Shown here: positions 45,131-57,329 of the stretch, one piece after another | Position numbering within the stretch: position 1 is the stretch's first letter | How the letters are laid out: each line of letters opens with the position of its first letter | Assembly (NCBI GenBank): GCA_009617715.1 | Contig: VTFK01000039.1 | Coordinates: forward strand, 1-64,000 | Source: Plectrocnemia conspersa | Taxonomy: Eukaryota > Arthropoda > Insecta > Trichoptera > Polycentropodidae | Direction of reading: 5' to 3' | Length of the DNA: 64,000 nt | Made by a program: the position numbers and the translations under genes | Notes under the pieces: model-generated | What the model was told of the DNA's origin: nothing | Seen by the model: only the letters and a program-made list of their open reading frames with translations | Databases searched by the model: none

Positions 45131-46130
45131 AGTTGTAAAATATGCAATTTGATTATATGAGATATTCAAATTCATTTTATAGTATTCGATTTATTCTTTT
45201 TCCTGAGGAGTAGGCGACTAACTTACTATATAACATTCGAATAATGGGTTATAAATTAGTGGATTCTCAGCTGATTATATGACAACAGTTAATGGGTTAT
45301 CAGATATATTTTTAAATGGTGCTTTTAATATACAATAATACAACGGTTTTTAATACTGTAAATATTTTTATATTCCCCGGCAAAATTGAGAGATTGTCCC
45401 TGAGAATTATATTTTAAAGTTAAAAGGCACGTCGATTGTTATTTTCACTTTTTTTAGTCATGTAAAATATTTTACTCAAATACATTTTATTTTAATATTT
45501 TGAAGCACAACTTAACTATGACAGTTTGCCGGATTTAAGTAATGACTTTATATATTTATATACAAGCATAGCTATTTTTAGTATTAAAAAATAATATCGG
45601 ATAATCGCGATCCATGAGCAGCTATGCAATTCTCAGCTCTTTTTACCACAGCATTTTTATCTTTATTAAGCATAGCTTCGTCTGGTGATATTACTTTGAT
45701 TTCAATGCGACTACTATCATTTAGCTGTTGAATTGTTTTTACATACATATATTCATTTAAATAAGAAAAGTCCGCAGTAAAGTTTCGAATCATATCTTAA
45801 TGTTCTCATTAGTGACTATTTGCTTTTAAAAAAAATAAGGAATACCACTCCAAACATTGACTTTAACTAGTGTAATGATCTAATCCTTGTATAATATTCC
45901 TAAAATCGCCTAAATGCACATTCAATTTCATTTATCAATATTTTATTTTATTATTCCTTAGAACAATACTCTTTGTGTATATTTATCTACAATAAAATTT
46001 CAAAACCAAATGATGTTAACACAAAGTAGTAGTGTGACAATTACCGCATTATCAATATCAATACAAGATTAATTATTTAATAGTACACGTTTACCCTTCG
46101 AGAGCATCCCACAGGGTTAAGCTACTTGAC
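45131..46130. other. AT-rich non-coding stretch
   Basis: The minus frame 45584-45793 has ordinary amino-acid composition (RIEVKVISPDEAM-like) but no recognisable family and no splice context. Left unassigned. Confidence 0.4.
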
Positions 46131-46134
46131 CCTT

Positions 46135-46820
46135 GAAAACTTTCCAGATGAAAGTTCGCCCCGAACTTTTGTACGTCTTGATTAAAATCGTTTATCGAAT
46201 TGCGATCGCGACGACGTTATTATTTTAACGACTACAGTCGGTCCATTGGGAATAGTCCCGTTGATCCCCCCTGTCTCGCGTGTGTCTGCTGTATTAATTA
46301 CGCCATTGTACATATATGTGAATATGGGCAGAGTTGTTGGGTATCGTTGGCATATTGGTTTTTCGCGGGCGACCCATGTCAATGTCTGTTGAAAACATAA
46401 TGTTGTGTAAAATTATCAAGTCGTTTAGGTTGATTTTACTTTACATTTGTTGTATTTAATACATTAACCGCAAATTATGTTTGTCGGAAAAAATAGATTT
46501 TTCGTATTTTTAATTCGAGAAAATATGAAAAAAATGTAGGAAAATCGAGACGCGATCTGTCGTAGGAGTAATAAGGAGAAGCAAAAGCGCTCTTATTCAA
46601 TTATCTGAAATATTCACCCTCCACCTTTGCGGGTGGCTTTGAAGGGGCGGTTATTCCGCTTTTCCGCCGATAAGGCACGTCTGGTCCCAGTCCCGATCTC
46701 AGCCCAGTTTCAAGGTCGTACGGGACTCGGATTACTCACACCAAAATAACTCTCTCTCCATCGTCTGCGCAAAAAGGAGAAATACGTCAAGTCGTGTTTT
46801 AAAACGCGGCTACCGAAGAG
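46135..46820. other. Two GC-richer islands, candidate regulatory DNA
   Basis: 46190-46385 contains TTGCGATCGCGACGACG, GATCCCCCCTGTCTCGCGTG and TTTTCGCGGGCGACCC. 46600-46815 contains TTTGCGGGTGGCTTTGAAGG and GCGGTTATTCCGCTTTTCCG. Overlapping short frames on both strands have no resemblance to known proteins. Confidence 0.35.
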
Positions 46821-47250
46821 TAAATAAACACAATGAGTATGTTAACAAAAGCAAAAAATATAATCCCGATTCAACCTATACGCATCTTGTTTATTTGTTA
46901 TCAGTGCGATTTACCATTTTTTGGCATAATATAAACGTTATAAATCTTTCTGAAAGTTGCTGATATTACAGTTTTTATTTGTAATATCTTATAGTATAAT
47001 TAATAATCTTCATACGTTAACAGTATCCAAAATATTTGGTTTTTATATAAACCTTTATTACAAGATTAAGAATAAAACATATAGGTTTACACTCATTTTA
47101 TTTTTAAACTTAGTTTTATATGGTCAAAAAATATTTATTGCAATGTTATTTAATTGTTAGTATTAAAAATGAGTTTCTTAAGTTTAGTATGGAAAGATGT
47201 GCTATACAATATATTATTAGAGCTTAGAAAAAAATATATTTACTTGAGTT
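46821..47250. other. AT-rich non-coding stretch
   Basis: Nothing supportable. Confidence 0.5.
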
Positions 47251-48122
47251 AGAGTACGCTCGGGATAAGGATGCCGGTTTGTTATTGTGTGCGTGTACAT
47301 GTATATGAGAGGGAGAAGCGATGTAGCGTGTACTTCGTTGTCTCGCTTTTTCTTTTAAGGACAGTCGCTGATTCGTCAACGCTGGTATTCGTCATTAAAG
47401 TGCAGTGTGGCACAGAAGTTCGATCTTCTCTAGTGATTTATTTTAAATAATTTTGTGTTGATATTGGTTTAACCCAGATATGCCCACTGTCCCATGGGTA
47501 GGTGACTAAACTCGCGCCACTGTTTTTATTTATAAATGAAATTTTAAGAGAACAAAATTTCTTGGGCATATCTGGGTTAATTGATATCAAGGCTTCAAAT
47601 ATACACTGTAAGTTATTTGTTCTCTTACCCGTGGATTAAAATATTTTAATTATTTTTCCATTAATCCGTACGTTGTTGGTTTTTTACACTATTCTCTGTA
47701 AGGCTTAAAAAAGTTATTATTCATATAGTTGCGCCAATGATACTTTTTTAATTTATTCAATGGATTCTAATGATTTAATAGAGTCGTCGAGCCATTAAAC
47801 AATCTGAGAATAATTTCTTTCCCCATTTTATATCTTTTTGCTTTTGAAGAATAGATAAAGACTTCATTATTTTTTTGACTAGTGAAAAATTTTGAATTTT
47901 GTAAATATTTAATTAATGACATCAATGTCTGGTTTCTTCGATTATATAATATATTTTTAATTGTCCGTTGACATTTCCAACTTAGCTCAGATGTATGTAT
48001 GTTAAATAAACGTATATTTTCTTTTAAAAAAAAAAAAAAAAAATATTCTGAGCGAAATTGTTTTGAGCCACACAGTTCACGCACACAATAACAAACCGGA
48101 ATCCTTATCCCGAGCGTATTCT
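47251..48122 (-). mobile_element. 872-bp TIR transposon of repeat X family
   Basis: TIRs of about 44 bp: the left end runs TACGCTCGGGATAAGGATGC then CGGTTTGTTATTGTGTGCGT. The right end is its inverse with one main change (GGATTCC). No clear target duplication. A minus frame (48084-47767) reads SWKCQRTIKNILYNRRNQT and LMSLIKYLQNSKFFTSQK. The same stretch, more decayed, is present in repeat X at 51700-52020. The family is not recognised. A TTAA MITE is nested at 47473-47576. Confidence 0.8.
47473..47576. mobile_element. Short piggyBac-type MITE (104 bp), nested
   Basis: TTAA at 47469-47472 and 47577-47580. Ends CCCAGATATGCCCA and its exact inverse. The interior includes CCCATGGG and GCGCCACTG. 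Confidence 0.88.
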
Positions 48123-48204
48123 ACTCCACACCGAAAGATTACTAGTAAAATTAACTGTTTATTCCAAAGAAAAAATAACTGATAATTGAAAGGTTACTAC
48201 TATT

Positions 48205-48725
48205 ACACATATACCTAAAACAAAAAATAGTAAAAAGGTTGAAGAAATTAGACCAATTAACATGTAACCTTTCATAGAAAACGTTATGAAAAAAGTAGTA
48301 ATCTAACAATTAAAGGATTTTATTATTTCATAAAACTTTCAGGATTCAGAGAAAAATATTATATAGAGACTGTATTACAAGTTGTAATAAATGATTGGTC
48401 GAATAAGGATACGAACAAAATCATTAGAGCAGTTTTCTTGTTTCAGTCAGTTTTTGAAAAAATAGAGATTATAAATATGACTGAAATAGTTTTAAGATGG
48501 TTTGATAATTATTTTAAAAATAGAAAGCAAAAAGTTTAAATAAATTATGCTTATTCCAAAGTGAAAATAATATCTTGCGGTGTAGCACAAGACCAAATTA
48601 GGACCATTGCTGTTAATATTCCATATAGTACTGATAAAAAATGTAAAATACATATGTTTGAAAACGATACTTTAATTTATTGCATAGGCGATAATGTTAA
48701 CACTTTGAACAGTTTCGCCGTACAT
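48205..48725 (+). pseudogene. LINE-A copy 5, reverse transcriptase fingers/palm
   Basis: Plus strand: IPKTKNSKKVEEIRPINM (48220-48275) is the fingers motif (.P.K..F RPI..). It is followed by diverged FRE..ETALQ VINDW (48345-48400), IIRAVFLFQSVFEKIE (normally DFSRAFD..), IVLRWFDNYFKNRKQKV, then GVAQDQIRTI (normally GVPQGS.LGP) and CKIHMFENDTLIYCIGDN. In the last, the catalytic ADD is changed to END. Multiple frameshifts. It supplies the upstream part missing from copies 2, 3 and 4. Confidence 0.85.
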
Positions 48726-48779
48726 GTACGGTGGTCTGTCTTTTACTGTTTTGACGTAACCCAGATAGGTTTATATAAT

Positions 48780-48960
48780 ATATATATATATACATCAGGC
48801 GCTGGCGCTGAGATACTTTTCCTCTCGCTCGCTCGCGTGTTAAGTGGCGAGAGTGAGTGAGAGACGAGGGCATGCGGACCGCGTGCCTTTATCTCTCATT
48901 CTTATTTCTTCAGATATACACATATGTATATATATGAAGAAATAATAAATATAAAACATT
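48780..48960. repeat. GC-rich dispersed repeat T, copy 1, next to TA repeats
   Basis: GAGATACTTTTCCTCTCGCT through GCGTGTTAAGTGGCGAGAGT is matched inverted at 59905-59965. A near-palindrome AGGCATGCGGACCGCGTGCC lies alongside (about 48868). Flanked by TATATA runs on both sides. Unknown family. Confidence 0.6.
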
Positions 48961-49430
48961 ATATTTATATAATATTTTTTTAATTTAAATGATTTTTATA
49001 GAAAATAATACTAGTAAACTAGAGAAACAGAATAATATATATTCATATGTAAAGTAAATTAACGAAACATTTTTCCTAATTTATATCATCATAAAATTGT
49101 TGAAAAATTATTAAAAGATCGTTCCCTTTTTTTTTGTTTTGTGAATTTTCTTTTTTGATATAAAAAATATTATAGTAATATCGAAAGAAGACTAATAAAA
49201 AAAACAATATTTGTAATTTTTTAATATCTCAATTAATTGTAAAGATTCATATCATAAGTGTTAAAATATGTTCCTGCTTTATTCAATATATTTTGCATGA
49301 AAATTTGCTTAGATTATTAAGTAGTTCTCTCATTAAATATTATTGATGAATGGTTTTAAGAGTTTCTCCTAGTACATTATAGTGGCTTTGCAGGAAGCCG
49401 TACTCGCCTTATGTATTATTAACCTTTGTG
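48961..49430. other. AT-rich non-coding stretch
   Basis: Nothing supportable. Confidence 0.5.
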
Positions 49431-49472
49431 AAAAACCCTAGGGTTCCGCAAAATACAAATTGGGAACCGCTG
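49431..49472 (-). mobile_element. hAT-like terminus
   Basis: The reverse complement reads CAGCGGTTCCCAATTTG..GCGGAACCCTAGGG, a typical CAGCGGTTCCCAA hAT end. The partner end was not identified. Confidence 0.55.
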
Positions 49473-50075
49473 CTGTATATTAAGCTTGTATATAATACTT
49501 ATATCATAGTTAGGTATGAAACTTTAGACTGATTCATATCAAATTGAACAAACTTATAATTTATATGTACATATATTATGAATTCATAAATATACTTACC
49601 ATACAAACATAACAACTAATTTTATTAAACGTAAAGATATTTATATGCTAATATTTAATAAGCCCCCTGAAGTACCAGTTTATCGGAATTCCAGTGTTAA
49701 AATCCGTTACGCGATTATTTTATTACTATTCTCATTCGTTTATTGTTTTCGTTCCTCGTTATCCTTATAGAAATATCGTATTAGATTGTACTTGAAGAAT
49801 CTTAGCTGTTGTCGTAAATTTTAAGTAAATGACTGATTTACACAACTTAAAACATCCGTTATACGAGCGTTACAATATAAATTAATGGTCGAATTGAATA
49901 TAAAATAAGTCGCGTTAGAATATTTAACTATAGTAACAGTTCTTATATTTTATATTATATAAGTTAAGTTTTCTTCGGATGTAATACAATTTCTTTTAAA
50001 ATACGCTAGCGATTTCGCTTCGCAGTATCTCTTATTTATATGTATAATATAAAGTGTTTTTATGTGCGTAATTCC
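49473..50075. other. AT-rich non-coding stretch
   Basis: Nothing supportable. Confidence 0.5.
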
Positions 50076-50079
50076 GTTT

Positions 50080-50980
50080 GTCTATATCGCGCCGTTAGTT
50101 AACAAGTTACGGAAAGTCGTGTCGGAAAGAGCGTTTTGTATGTTCTTCGACAACGATTGCATTATCATACACTTTCAGTAAACTGTTATCGCTCCCGGGG
50201 AATATTATTTATATTCAGACCCCGATCGGATGTTTTTATTATATTTATATTTCCAGCCGCTGCAGCAACCCCTCATTTCTACCAAAGGCTCTCTATTTCA
50301 GCATAAACATTTTCTTTGATTTTTCATGCGCGTATTCGAGTCGGATCGTGTTTATCGTTTATTTGAATAGCTCAATAAAACCCATCAACTTGTGAATAGC
50401 TAAAATATACATATATTTATTAAGATTGAGAAATAAATTAGTTACTTACAATATTTACAGCAACAAAAACTTTTTTTAACCAATGGAATACTATGTTTAA
50501 CATAAAAACTTTATTTATAGATTCAATTAAAACGCGCACCACCCGACAGCTCGACGTCACAGTTGACCGGTTAAAAAATTACCGGACGTATGGCGTTATT
50601 TCGCCCGTCTGTCGTTCACAATTGACCATTTGTCATGTCGAACAGTGGTCCACCTGTCAAAATCGGCAACTGGCCTATTAAACGGTGAAATTGCGGTTCG
50701 TAATGAGCTAATGTCGAACTTCGATACAGCGAAACCATTAATCATTCGGTATGGGAAATAAAAATCGAGACGGGCGATGATCGCGGAATAAGTTTGAGCG
50801 TCGCTGGTTTGCATTGAGAGATGGAGAGAGAACGAAATAGCATATACGTGTGCGATCGCATAGTCGCGTATGTATATAAAATGTGATAAACAAAATGGCG
50901 ACGCGACCTTTGAACGCGAAACTGTATTGCGATTTTTTACGGTAACCTTTTCGAAATCGCATGTGTAATTGCGCTGTGAA
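50080..50980. other. GC-richer islands, candidate regulatory DNA
   Basis: 50080-50350 (ATATCGCGCCGTTAG, TATCGCTCCCGGGG) and 50525-50970 (ACAGCTCGACGTCACAG, GCACCACCCGACAG, ATGGCGACGCGACC) are islands with no ends or repeats. Frames at 50493-50998 on both strands resemble no family. Confidence 0.35.
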
Positions 50981-51695
50981 TTCTAAATTTATCCACATGG
51001 GTCTTTGTTACTATGATTGCTTAAACATAATTTATTGTTAATTGTTACGAACGATATGGTATTTTTAATGTTTTTGTTATCTACTGACTAGAAGGCCGTC
51101 CGTTTGAATGTCAACATATTAGGTAAATCGAAAAAAAATGACGATTTTAACAAGCGTTGTTCCGTAAGTAGACTGTCAAGTAAACACTTAGCTGTTGATA
51201 TTATTTTGAAGCTGTTTGCAATGCTACTGTGTTATAATAATAATAAAAAATTCTATAGAAAAAACAATGTCAAGGACAAAAATTGAATGAACACATTTGC
51301 AATAGTTTATGCGTTTTTTTGGACCTAGTAATAAAATTAAAATACACTTTCAAAGACATCTCAAAATTCATAAATATAAGTTTAAAATTTTACGGTCCTA
51401 TAAATTCGTTGGTAGATTCATATATTCGTATAGCTATTAAGAAATTTCTGTCCAAAATATTTTAAAATAGCTCTAAAAATAGAAAAGAATATTGCTTCCG
51501 TATAGGCATTCTGACTTCTTAATTATTTTCATTTCTCGAGAAATTATGATGAATGAAAAAATTTTTGTAATTATGTAAAGTATTGCAGATGTATTATTAC
51601 ATATTATTTCTAGAATATCCCTTAAAAAAATACAAGCCATCTAAAGTAGAATCAAACATCCTCGTTCTTTTTTTGTTAAAAAAATTTCGAATGTT
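50981..51695. other. AT-rich non-coding stretch
   Basis: Two 60-codon frames (51104-51465) are Lys/Asn-rich and unrecognised. Confidence 0.45.
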
Positions 51696-51699
51696 TAAA

Positions 51700-52330
51700 T
51701 TTCTTTCTCTATTAACCCGTAAGATGTTGGTTTTCTTACACTACTCTCTGTAAGGCTGAAATATTTTTTTTCTCTAATTATTGCGCTAATGATGAATTTT
51801 CAATTTCTTTAATTCGTCAAGTCATTAAATAATCTGCGAATAATTTATTTCCTCATTTTAAATATTTCTGCTTTTAAAGATAAACTAAAGAAGTATTTCC
51901 GTTTTTAACTGGTGAAAAATTCTGGATTTTGCAAATATTTAGTTATTGACATCAATATCTGGTTTCTTCGATTATATAATTTCTCTTTAATTTCCCGTTG
52001 AAATTTCAAGCTTAACTCAGAATTGATATTTTCTAATTGTATTCACAAAAAATTTAAGACTCCTTTGGCTGTCAATAGTAATTTTGAGATAATTATCAAT
52101 AACAGCTGTTGCTGCTTTACAAATACAATATAAAAAAATATTTTTGGATTATCTAAAAATAATTATGCATTTTCCCGATTTACATTCGTATTTTTTTCTT
52201 ATCGGAACGGGTGCTTAGATCACTAAAGCAAAGATAAAACCGCCGGCCGGTTATAGTAATAAAAAATTATAAAAAAAATGTTGGTCATTCAAATACTTTC
52301 GATTTTTTTTTAAAAGTATGCGTATTTTCA
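51700..52330 (-). mobile_element. Repeat X, copy 2 (transposon interior)
   Basis: 51710-52020 parallels 47655-48005, sharing TTACACTA-TCTCTGTAAGGC, GTGAAAAATT-TG-ATTTTG and GACATCAAT-TCTGGTTTCTTC. 52020-52290 parallels the reverse complement of 32080-32350. It thus joins the two other copies into one family about 650 bp or more long, with coding remnants on the minus strand. TIRs are not retained. Confidence 0.75.
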
Positions 52331-52950
52331 AACACATTCAGTAAGGTTTCTTTTTGTGTGTCTTTATTTATTACTAAAGCAGAAATAAGGCAAATTCGAA
52401 TTAAAATTTTGTAATCAATTTTTTGTTATTCCTAGACACCTATAAAAACCTTCCAAGATGTATGCATATTAGACATGAACTTGTCTTTACTTATGCAGCG
52501 TTATAAAAAGGGCAGTAGTTGTAATCCTTTTAAATATATTCGTACAAATTTAATTTCATATAATAAAAACTGCTTTAATGAGAATTCTCGATTTAACATT
52601 TTTCTCGAGAATAAGCACTTGTTCTGTATGAACTTTTACCAAGGGATTTAAGCAATGAATAGCCATTTATAAATAAAACCGATTCATTCTTAAGACGGAT
52701 TTATTCTAATCACTTGGTGATACAAACAGAAGAGAAGAACAGAAAGCTTTCTCGACTAACAATTGCTCCAAAAAAAATGAATTGAATTATTAAAACATGT
52801 CCAGAACATCACAAAATACTCCATGATGTTTGAATCGATTCAAAGACATTTTTTCAGATATCTCTACTAAAGTGAACTCGTATCTTAGTGCATTTTTTTG
52901 CTAAAAGATTTTAAAATAAAAGTAGCGTGAATTTAATGACGCGCTTTTTG
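52331..52950. other. AT-rich non-coding stretch
   Basis: May be older flank of repeat X. Nothing else. Confidence 0.4.
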
Positions 52951-52954
52951 GAGT

Positions 52955-53070
52955 GTCAATAAAGTGCCCCGAGAGCCGCAATTGCGTCCTTTATTCTTGC
53001 CGGTTGCGGCCAGAACGCCAGCGCTCAATAACGTTTCTAATACACGAGCTTGCCAGAAGTTTGGTAGATT
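52955..53070. other. Short GC-richer island
   Basis: GTGCCCCGAGAGCCGCAATT and GCCGGTTGCGGCCAGAACGC. Candidate regulatory DNA, weak. Confidence 0.25.
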
Positions 53071-53700
53071 TTCCTGGGTCATCTTTTTTAATTTACAAAA
53101 TATTTCCTGCACATTTGTAATATTAATTAGTGTGCGATATGCATATAAGTCGTTGTTTAATATACGTATATGTGTTTATGTATTTATCTATTTCACTTAA
53201 AAAAATATATATTTTATTCGCTTCGGAATAAATTTTTTTACATCATATAAACACCAGAATTTTTCATGATAGAAATTAATAAAAAATAAAATATATCTGT
53301 GGTGATTGGCAACAATGAAGAATATTTTTTATTGTAAAAAAAAAAATTTAATAGTTAAAAATTAGATTATTATTTACATTATCCTGTACTAGATTTTTTT
53401 CTTTATTGTGCTCAACGTGAAAATTTGTATTTTAATCATTGATAATATATTAAATAATTAATTATTTAATTTTGTGGCTACATCATCATGATTTAAGAGT
53501 ATGTAGTTGAAGTCTATTAGTGGTATGCAATTTTTTGCTATCGCAACCTGTATATGACGTTTAAATTACTGAACAGGAAATGATATTAATATTATTTTTT
53601 ACAATCATAACACGCAAACAGATTAATAGAATTCGACGCACAATATATCATATCTAAATAAAATAATATTGGTATTCAATAGAATCTTACACGAATTTTC
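53071..53700. other. AT-rich non-coding stretch
   Basis: Nothing supportable. Confidence 0.5.
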
Positions 53701-54440
53701 AATATCCGGATTTTATTACGACGAACGTTAAGTGGATACTTCGACAACTTAACGGGTCTCAATAAACAGGGTCTCGGAATAATCCGACTTTGCGTTCGCA
53801 CTCAACTTATGATTATGAATAATAATATTTCGTGAGAATAATTCGTAATTGACGTTATCTTTCAGCATCGACATCTAATTGAATATTTATCTTATATATC
53901 CACATCTCGAACGTACAAGTAGAACGTTGCTATTTGTATCCGAGTTGTAGAAATGTCTATGTTTATCTGGAATGAATTTGCATACATATTTTTTTATTTG
54001 CCTCTGCAACTTTGAAGTTTTTATTTGCGGATTCGCGAGCCTCGAATTTTGCATTGCAAATTTTTAAAACCCATGGTTTATTTATGTGCAGCGATAACCG
54101 CGACCCCTATTGCACCCCCTTTTTCCGATAGGTCAAGGGTCTCTCACCGGGAATTACTAATGAACGGCTTTGTCCCGCAGGGTCCGTGTTAAACGCCGTG
54201 TTATGGTTAACTTCCGATTTGATTATGCCCGATGGAGACTGGCGATCAATCAAAATGTTATCGTATCGTCGACGCAGGATAATGCCGCTTAGTCCGGATT
54301 GTCTGAATATGTGGAAGAGAAATCCGCTTTCAACGTTTAGCCATTTGTCCCGTTCGAACGGTATTTTTATGTGTGTGTGATAAATTGCTTGTGTCTGTAT
54401 CATTTCGCTCCAGCGTCCAATCAACAGGTGTCAGAGGGAC
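53700..54440. other. GC-richer islands, candidate regulatory DNA
   Basis: 53715-53800 and especially 54085-54430 (GCGATAACCGCGACCCC, GTCTCTCACCGGGAATT, GTATCGTCGACGCAGGAT). The overlapping frames on opposite strands (54107-54424 minus, 54186-54380 plus) cannot both be genes, and neither resembles a family. Confidence 0.35.
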
Positions 54441-55015
54441 GACACGTATGTATCTGATACATTTTTTTTATTTATTATATGTATGCGTGGATACGTTTCG
54501 AATTAAACTTTTATTAAAGCTTATTTCTGAACTTTGAGCTTAATAATTTTCGGGCAAAATCGCCCAAAATTATCTGAATTTGAGTATTCGGATATTTGTA
54601 TATACAATATATTATACATATAATATTATTTAAAAAGTATTGACTACAAAGATTGTAGTGGAAATTTTTTTAAATTTTAATTTAAAAATATTTTTTTTTT
54701 TAATTATAACAATATTATAAGTTGAATAAGCTATTTTAGTTGAATAAGATATTTTAAAAATAAGATGAATAAGCTTCGTAATATATTTAAAAAAATAAAA
54801 CAATATTTTAACTTATGTTAGATTAATGAACTGAAATAATATGTATATACTTAGCTGTTATTAATCAGATCTGTCATATTTCTCACATTCATATTTTTAT
54901 GAAAAAAAAAATTGATTCAGTGGGTCAAAAAAAGAAAAAAATCCGTCCGGTAAAAGCCGCTAGAATTAAAAATCAAAATTTGTAAAAAAGTTTCTTAATT
55001 TATTTTTTTATATTA
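54441..55015. other. AT-rich non-coding stretch
   Basis: TTTTCGGGCAAAATCGCCCAAAA near 54550 is a small hairpin. Nothing else. Confidence 0.45.
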
Positions 55016-55021
55016 TTTTAA

Positions 55022-55540
55022 CACATTGAATACCGTGTGCACAAATTTGTGCTTTTTGCCATTTTATCTTCTTGTAACAAAATCACACTTAACGTACTCA
55101 TTTAGTGCTCTAGTTGTGCTCTGTTACTAATATTATTTAACTAAAATATATATCTATTGGTGAAAATGTATTCTGATATGATTTCACTGAAATATCATAT
55201 TTTAAAAAAAAAATTCAGTATAGATTCGAGAATTTTTTTTTTTAATAATCTTGGAGGAATAATTAAGGAATTTCTGATTTCGAATCAGAGACGTCATTTC
55301 AGTTTATTTAAATATTACTAGTATTTAATTTTTTATTACTTACGGCCTTCAATCGTATTTATTAATCCCTAATATGAGGTTTACCGCTAATACTTAGACC
55401 TACGCATACCATTGGTTGGGAGTCACTGAAGTAGGTCATTGTTATTGATAAGATACATAGAAACTGAAATCAAAATATTTAATAATGTATCGACATTTTT
55501 TTGCTGTCAACAGTATCAAAGTTGAATCGAACGTTAAGTG
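55022..55540. mobile_element. Possible piggyBac-type MITE
   Basis: TTAA at 55018-55021 and 55541-55544. Ends CACATTGAATACCGTG and inverted CACTTAACGTTCGATTC agree only at the first bases, so the call is weak. Interior non-coding. Confidence 0.3.
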
Positions 55541-55544
55541 TTAA

Positions 55545-56450
55545 AAAAAATGAAATTATTTTAGAGGTCACAAAATTTGATGTCTGTTATTTTAAAAATA
55601 TTTTATCATAATCTGCATGGTTTTTATTTTTAAAATATGTATATTTGTTGTATCTAAATTTTTTTTTTTTTATTGCTACGCGATCCACAGTTTGACGTTT
55701 ACTGATTTTATCATTGTGAATATAAATACGATCATTATATAACTGTATTTTAAATTTGACGTTAAAACGTTAACTAATTAAAAAGTTATTATGGTTCAAA
55801 AAAATAAGTATATGTTCTAATTTTTGCAAATAATCCCACCGCATTTTAAGCAATAATGACCGGTAGGCAATGTGATTTTTAAATTCCAAGCAATTAATAT
55901 TATTTTGACCATTTATTCCGGCTGTTTATATTCTGACCTTTAATGTAAATTCTGACCTGCCGTATTAAAATTCTGACTATAGAACGAAATCTAGTATAGA
56001 ACATTTTTGTATATACATTTTTTTTAAATGTTTTTTTTTTTACTTTTTATTGAAGATTTATTTTAATAAAGCTTAAATAACCGGTGTTTTGAAAAAGGAA
56101 TAAGGTACTTAGCTGAAATATTTTTATAATAACTATTCTTAGGATAAGTTTAATGTCGATATGAATAAAATTACAACGGTTATTGTGTCCTCAAATTTTT
56201 TAATATTCCCACATTAATGACAAAAAATGTAAAAATCAAACCTTGTTATTTTAAAACGGTTTTTACTTCTGGATTTTTTTTTTTTTAATTTTAAATTGCC
56301 GATATTTCGTAAAATGAAAAAAAAATCGAAATAATAATTTTTCATTTCTCTAGAAATTTTAAAGTTTCTTGAGAATTCTCATTCAACGTTTTTTTTATAA
56401 TTTATGCAAATATTTTTGAATTGTTTATTTTATTTATTTGGTTTTAAACC
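55545..56450. other. AT-rich non-coding stretch
   Basis: TTCTGACC recurs three times at 55934-55974. No gene. Confidence 0.45.
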
Positions 56451-56454
56451 GCTG

Positions 56455-56990
56455 AATTCACAGCTGCATTCAAAGCAGGTAGTGATAATAGCAACAGGGA
56501 ATACCTACACTACATTTTTAACGACATACATTTTATAACCGACTATGAGCTAACATTTATTATTTACGTCATCGAACGTTTGCCAGTCAACACAAAAATA
56601 TAGAATATAAGGATCAATTACCTAATAACAATTAATATACTATATTATCTTTGGCAATGTTTCGTTCGCAAACTGAATGAAACAATGTTTTCATGTAAAT
56701 CCTACTATATAATATAAATCATACGATAATATCATGTGAAGAAAAATGACCGCTAATTAAACATGCATTAAATTTGTATTTTAGTCTGAATTATAATAAT
56801 ATTTCATATAAGTAATGTAATAATTATGTACCCGTATGTTTTGATAAATGTGTTTGTTAGATTTTAATTAATAATTTTAATATAATTTACATGCATAAAC
56901 ATATCTGTAATTGTTGTAAATTAAATCAGCAATATAAATACATACTGTATATATTTTCTCATATGTCCAAATTTCTCGACAATTTTGGAA
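56455..56990 (-). repeat. Dispersed repeat S, copy 2
   Basis: The minus strand shows, in order, the GAGAAAT motif near 57000, ATCGTATGATTTATATTATA, TTACATGAAAACATTG, ACATTGCCAAAGA, CCCTGTTGC and CTACCTGCTTTGAATGCAGC. These are collinear with 23160-24030. Only a single copy of the arm sequence is present here, so the palindromic arrangement at 22996-23689 is specific to that locus. Confidence 0.6.
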
Positions 56991-57325
56991 AAAAAATCTT
57001 AGAGAAATGAAAAACTATATGCAAAATCTTAAAAAATAAAATTATATGTATAATATTTCACCTTTCGAAGTTATTATTGTATATTCACTTAGCACATACC
57101 ATACTAGTACATTGTAAATATAAATTATAGCTTAAGCTTCTTAACGTTTTATCATTTAGATTTAATAATACTACTTTAATTAATTTATTGTAGTTAATTG
57201 AGCGTAGACTCTGTTCACAGTTCGCTTTTATTATACATACTTGTTTGCATTTTAAATTAATCTCAGCGTTCGAAACGCCGCTAGCGATATTATATTAAAT
57301 TAAATTAACAAAGATCGCAGAAATT
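56991..57325. other. AT-rich non-coding stretch
   Basis: Nothing supportable. Confidence 0.45.
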
Positions 57326-57329
57326 TTAC

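Noticed and set aside
46100..46120. TTTACCC..GGGTTAA as another piggyBac element
   Set aside because: Only about 30 bp between the motifs and no duplicated TTAA at the left side.
54107..54424. Overlapping opposite-strand frames of 105 and 64 codons
   Set aside because: Both are open only because the region is GC-richer. No family resemblance or splice context.
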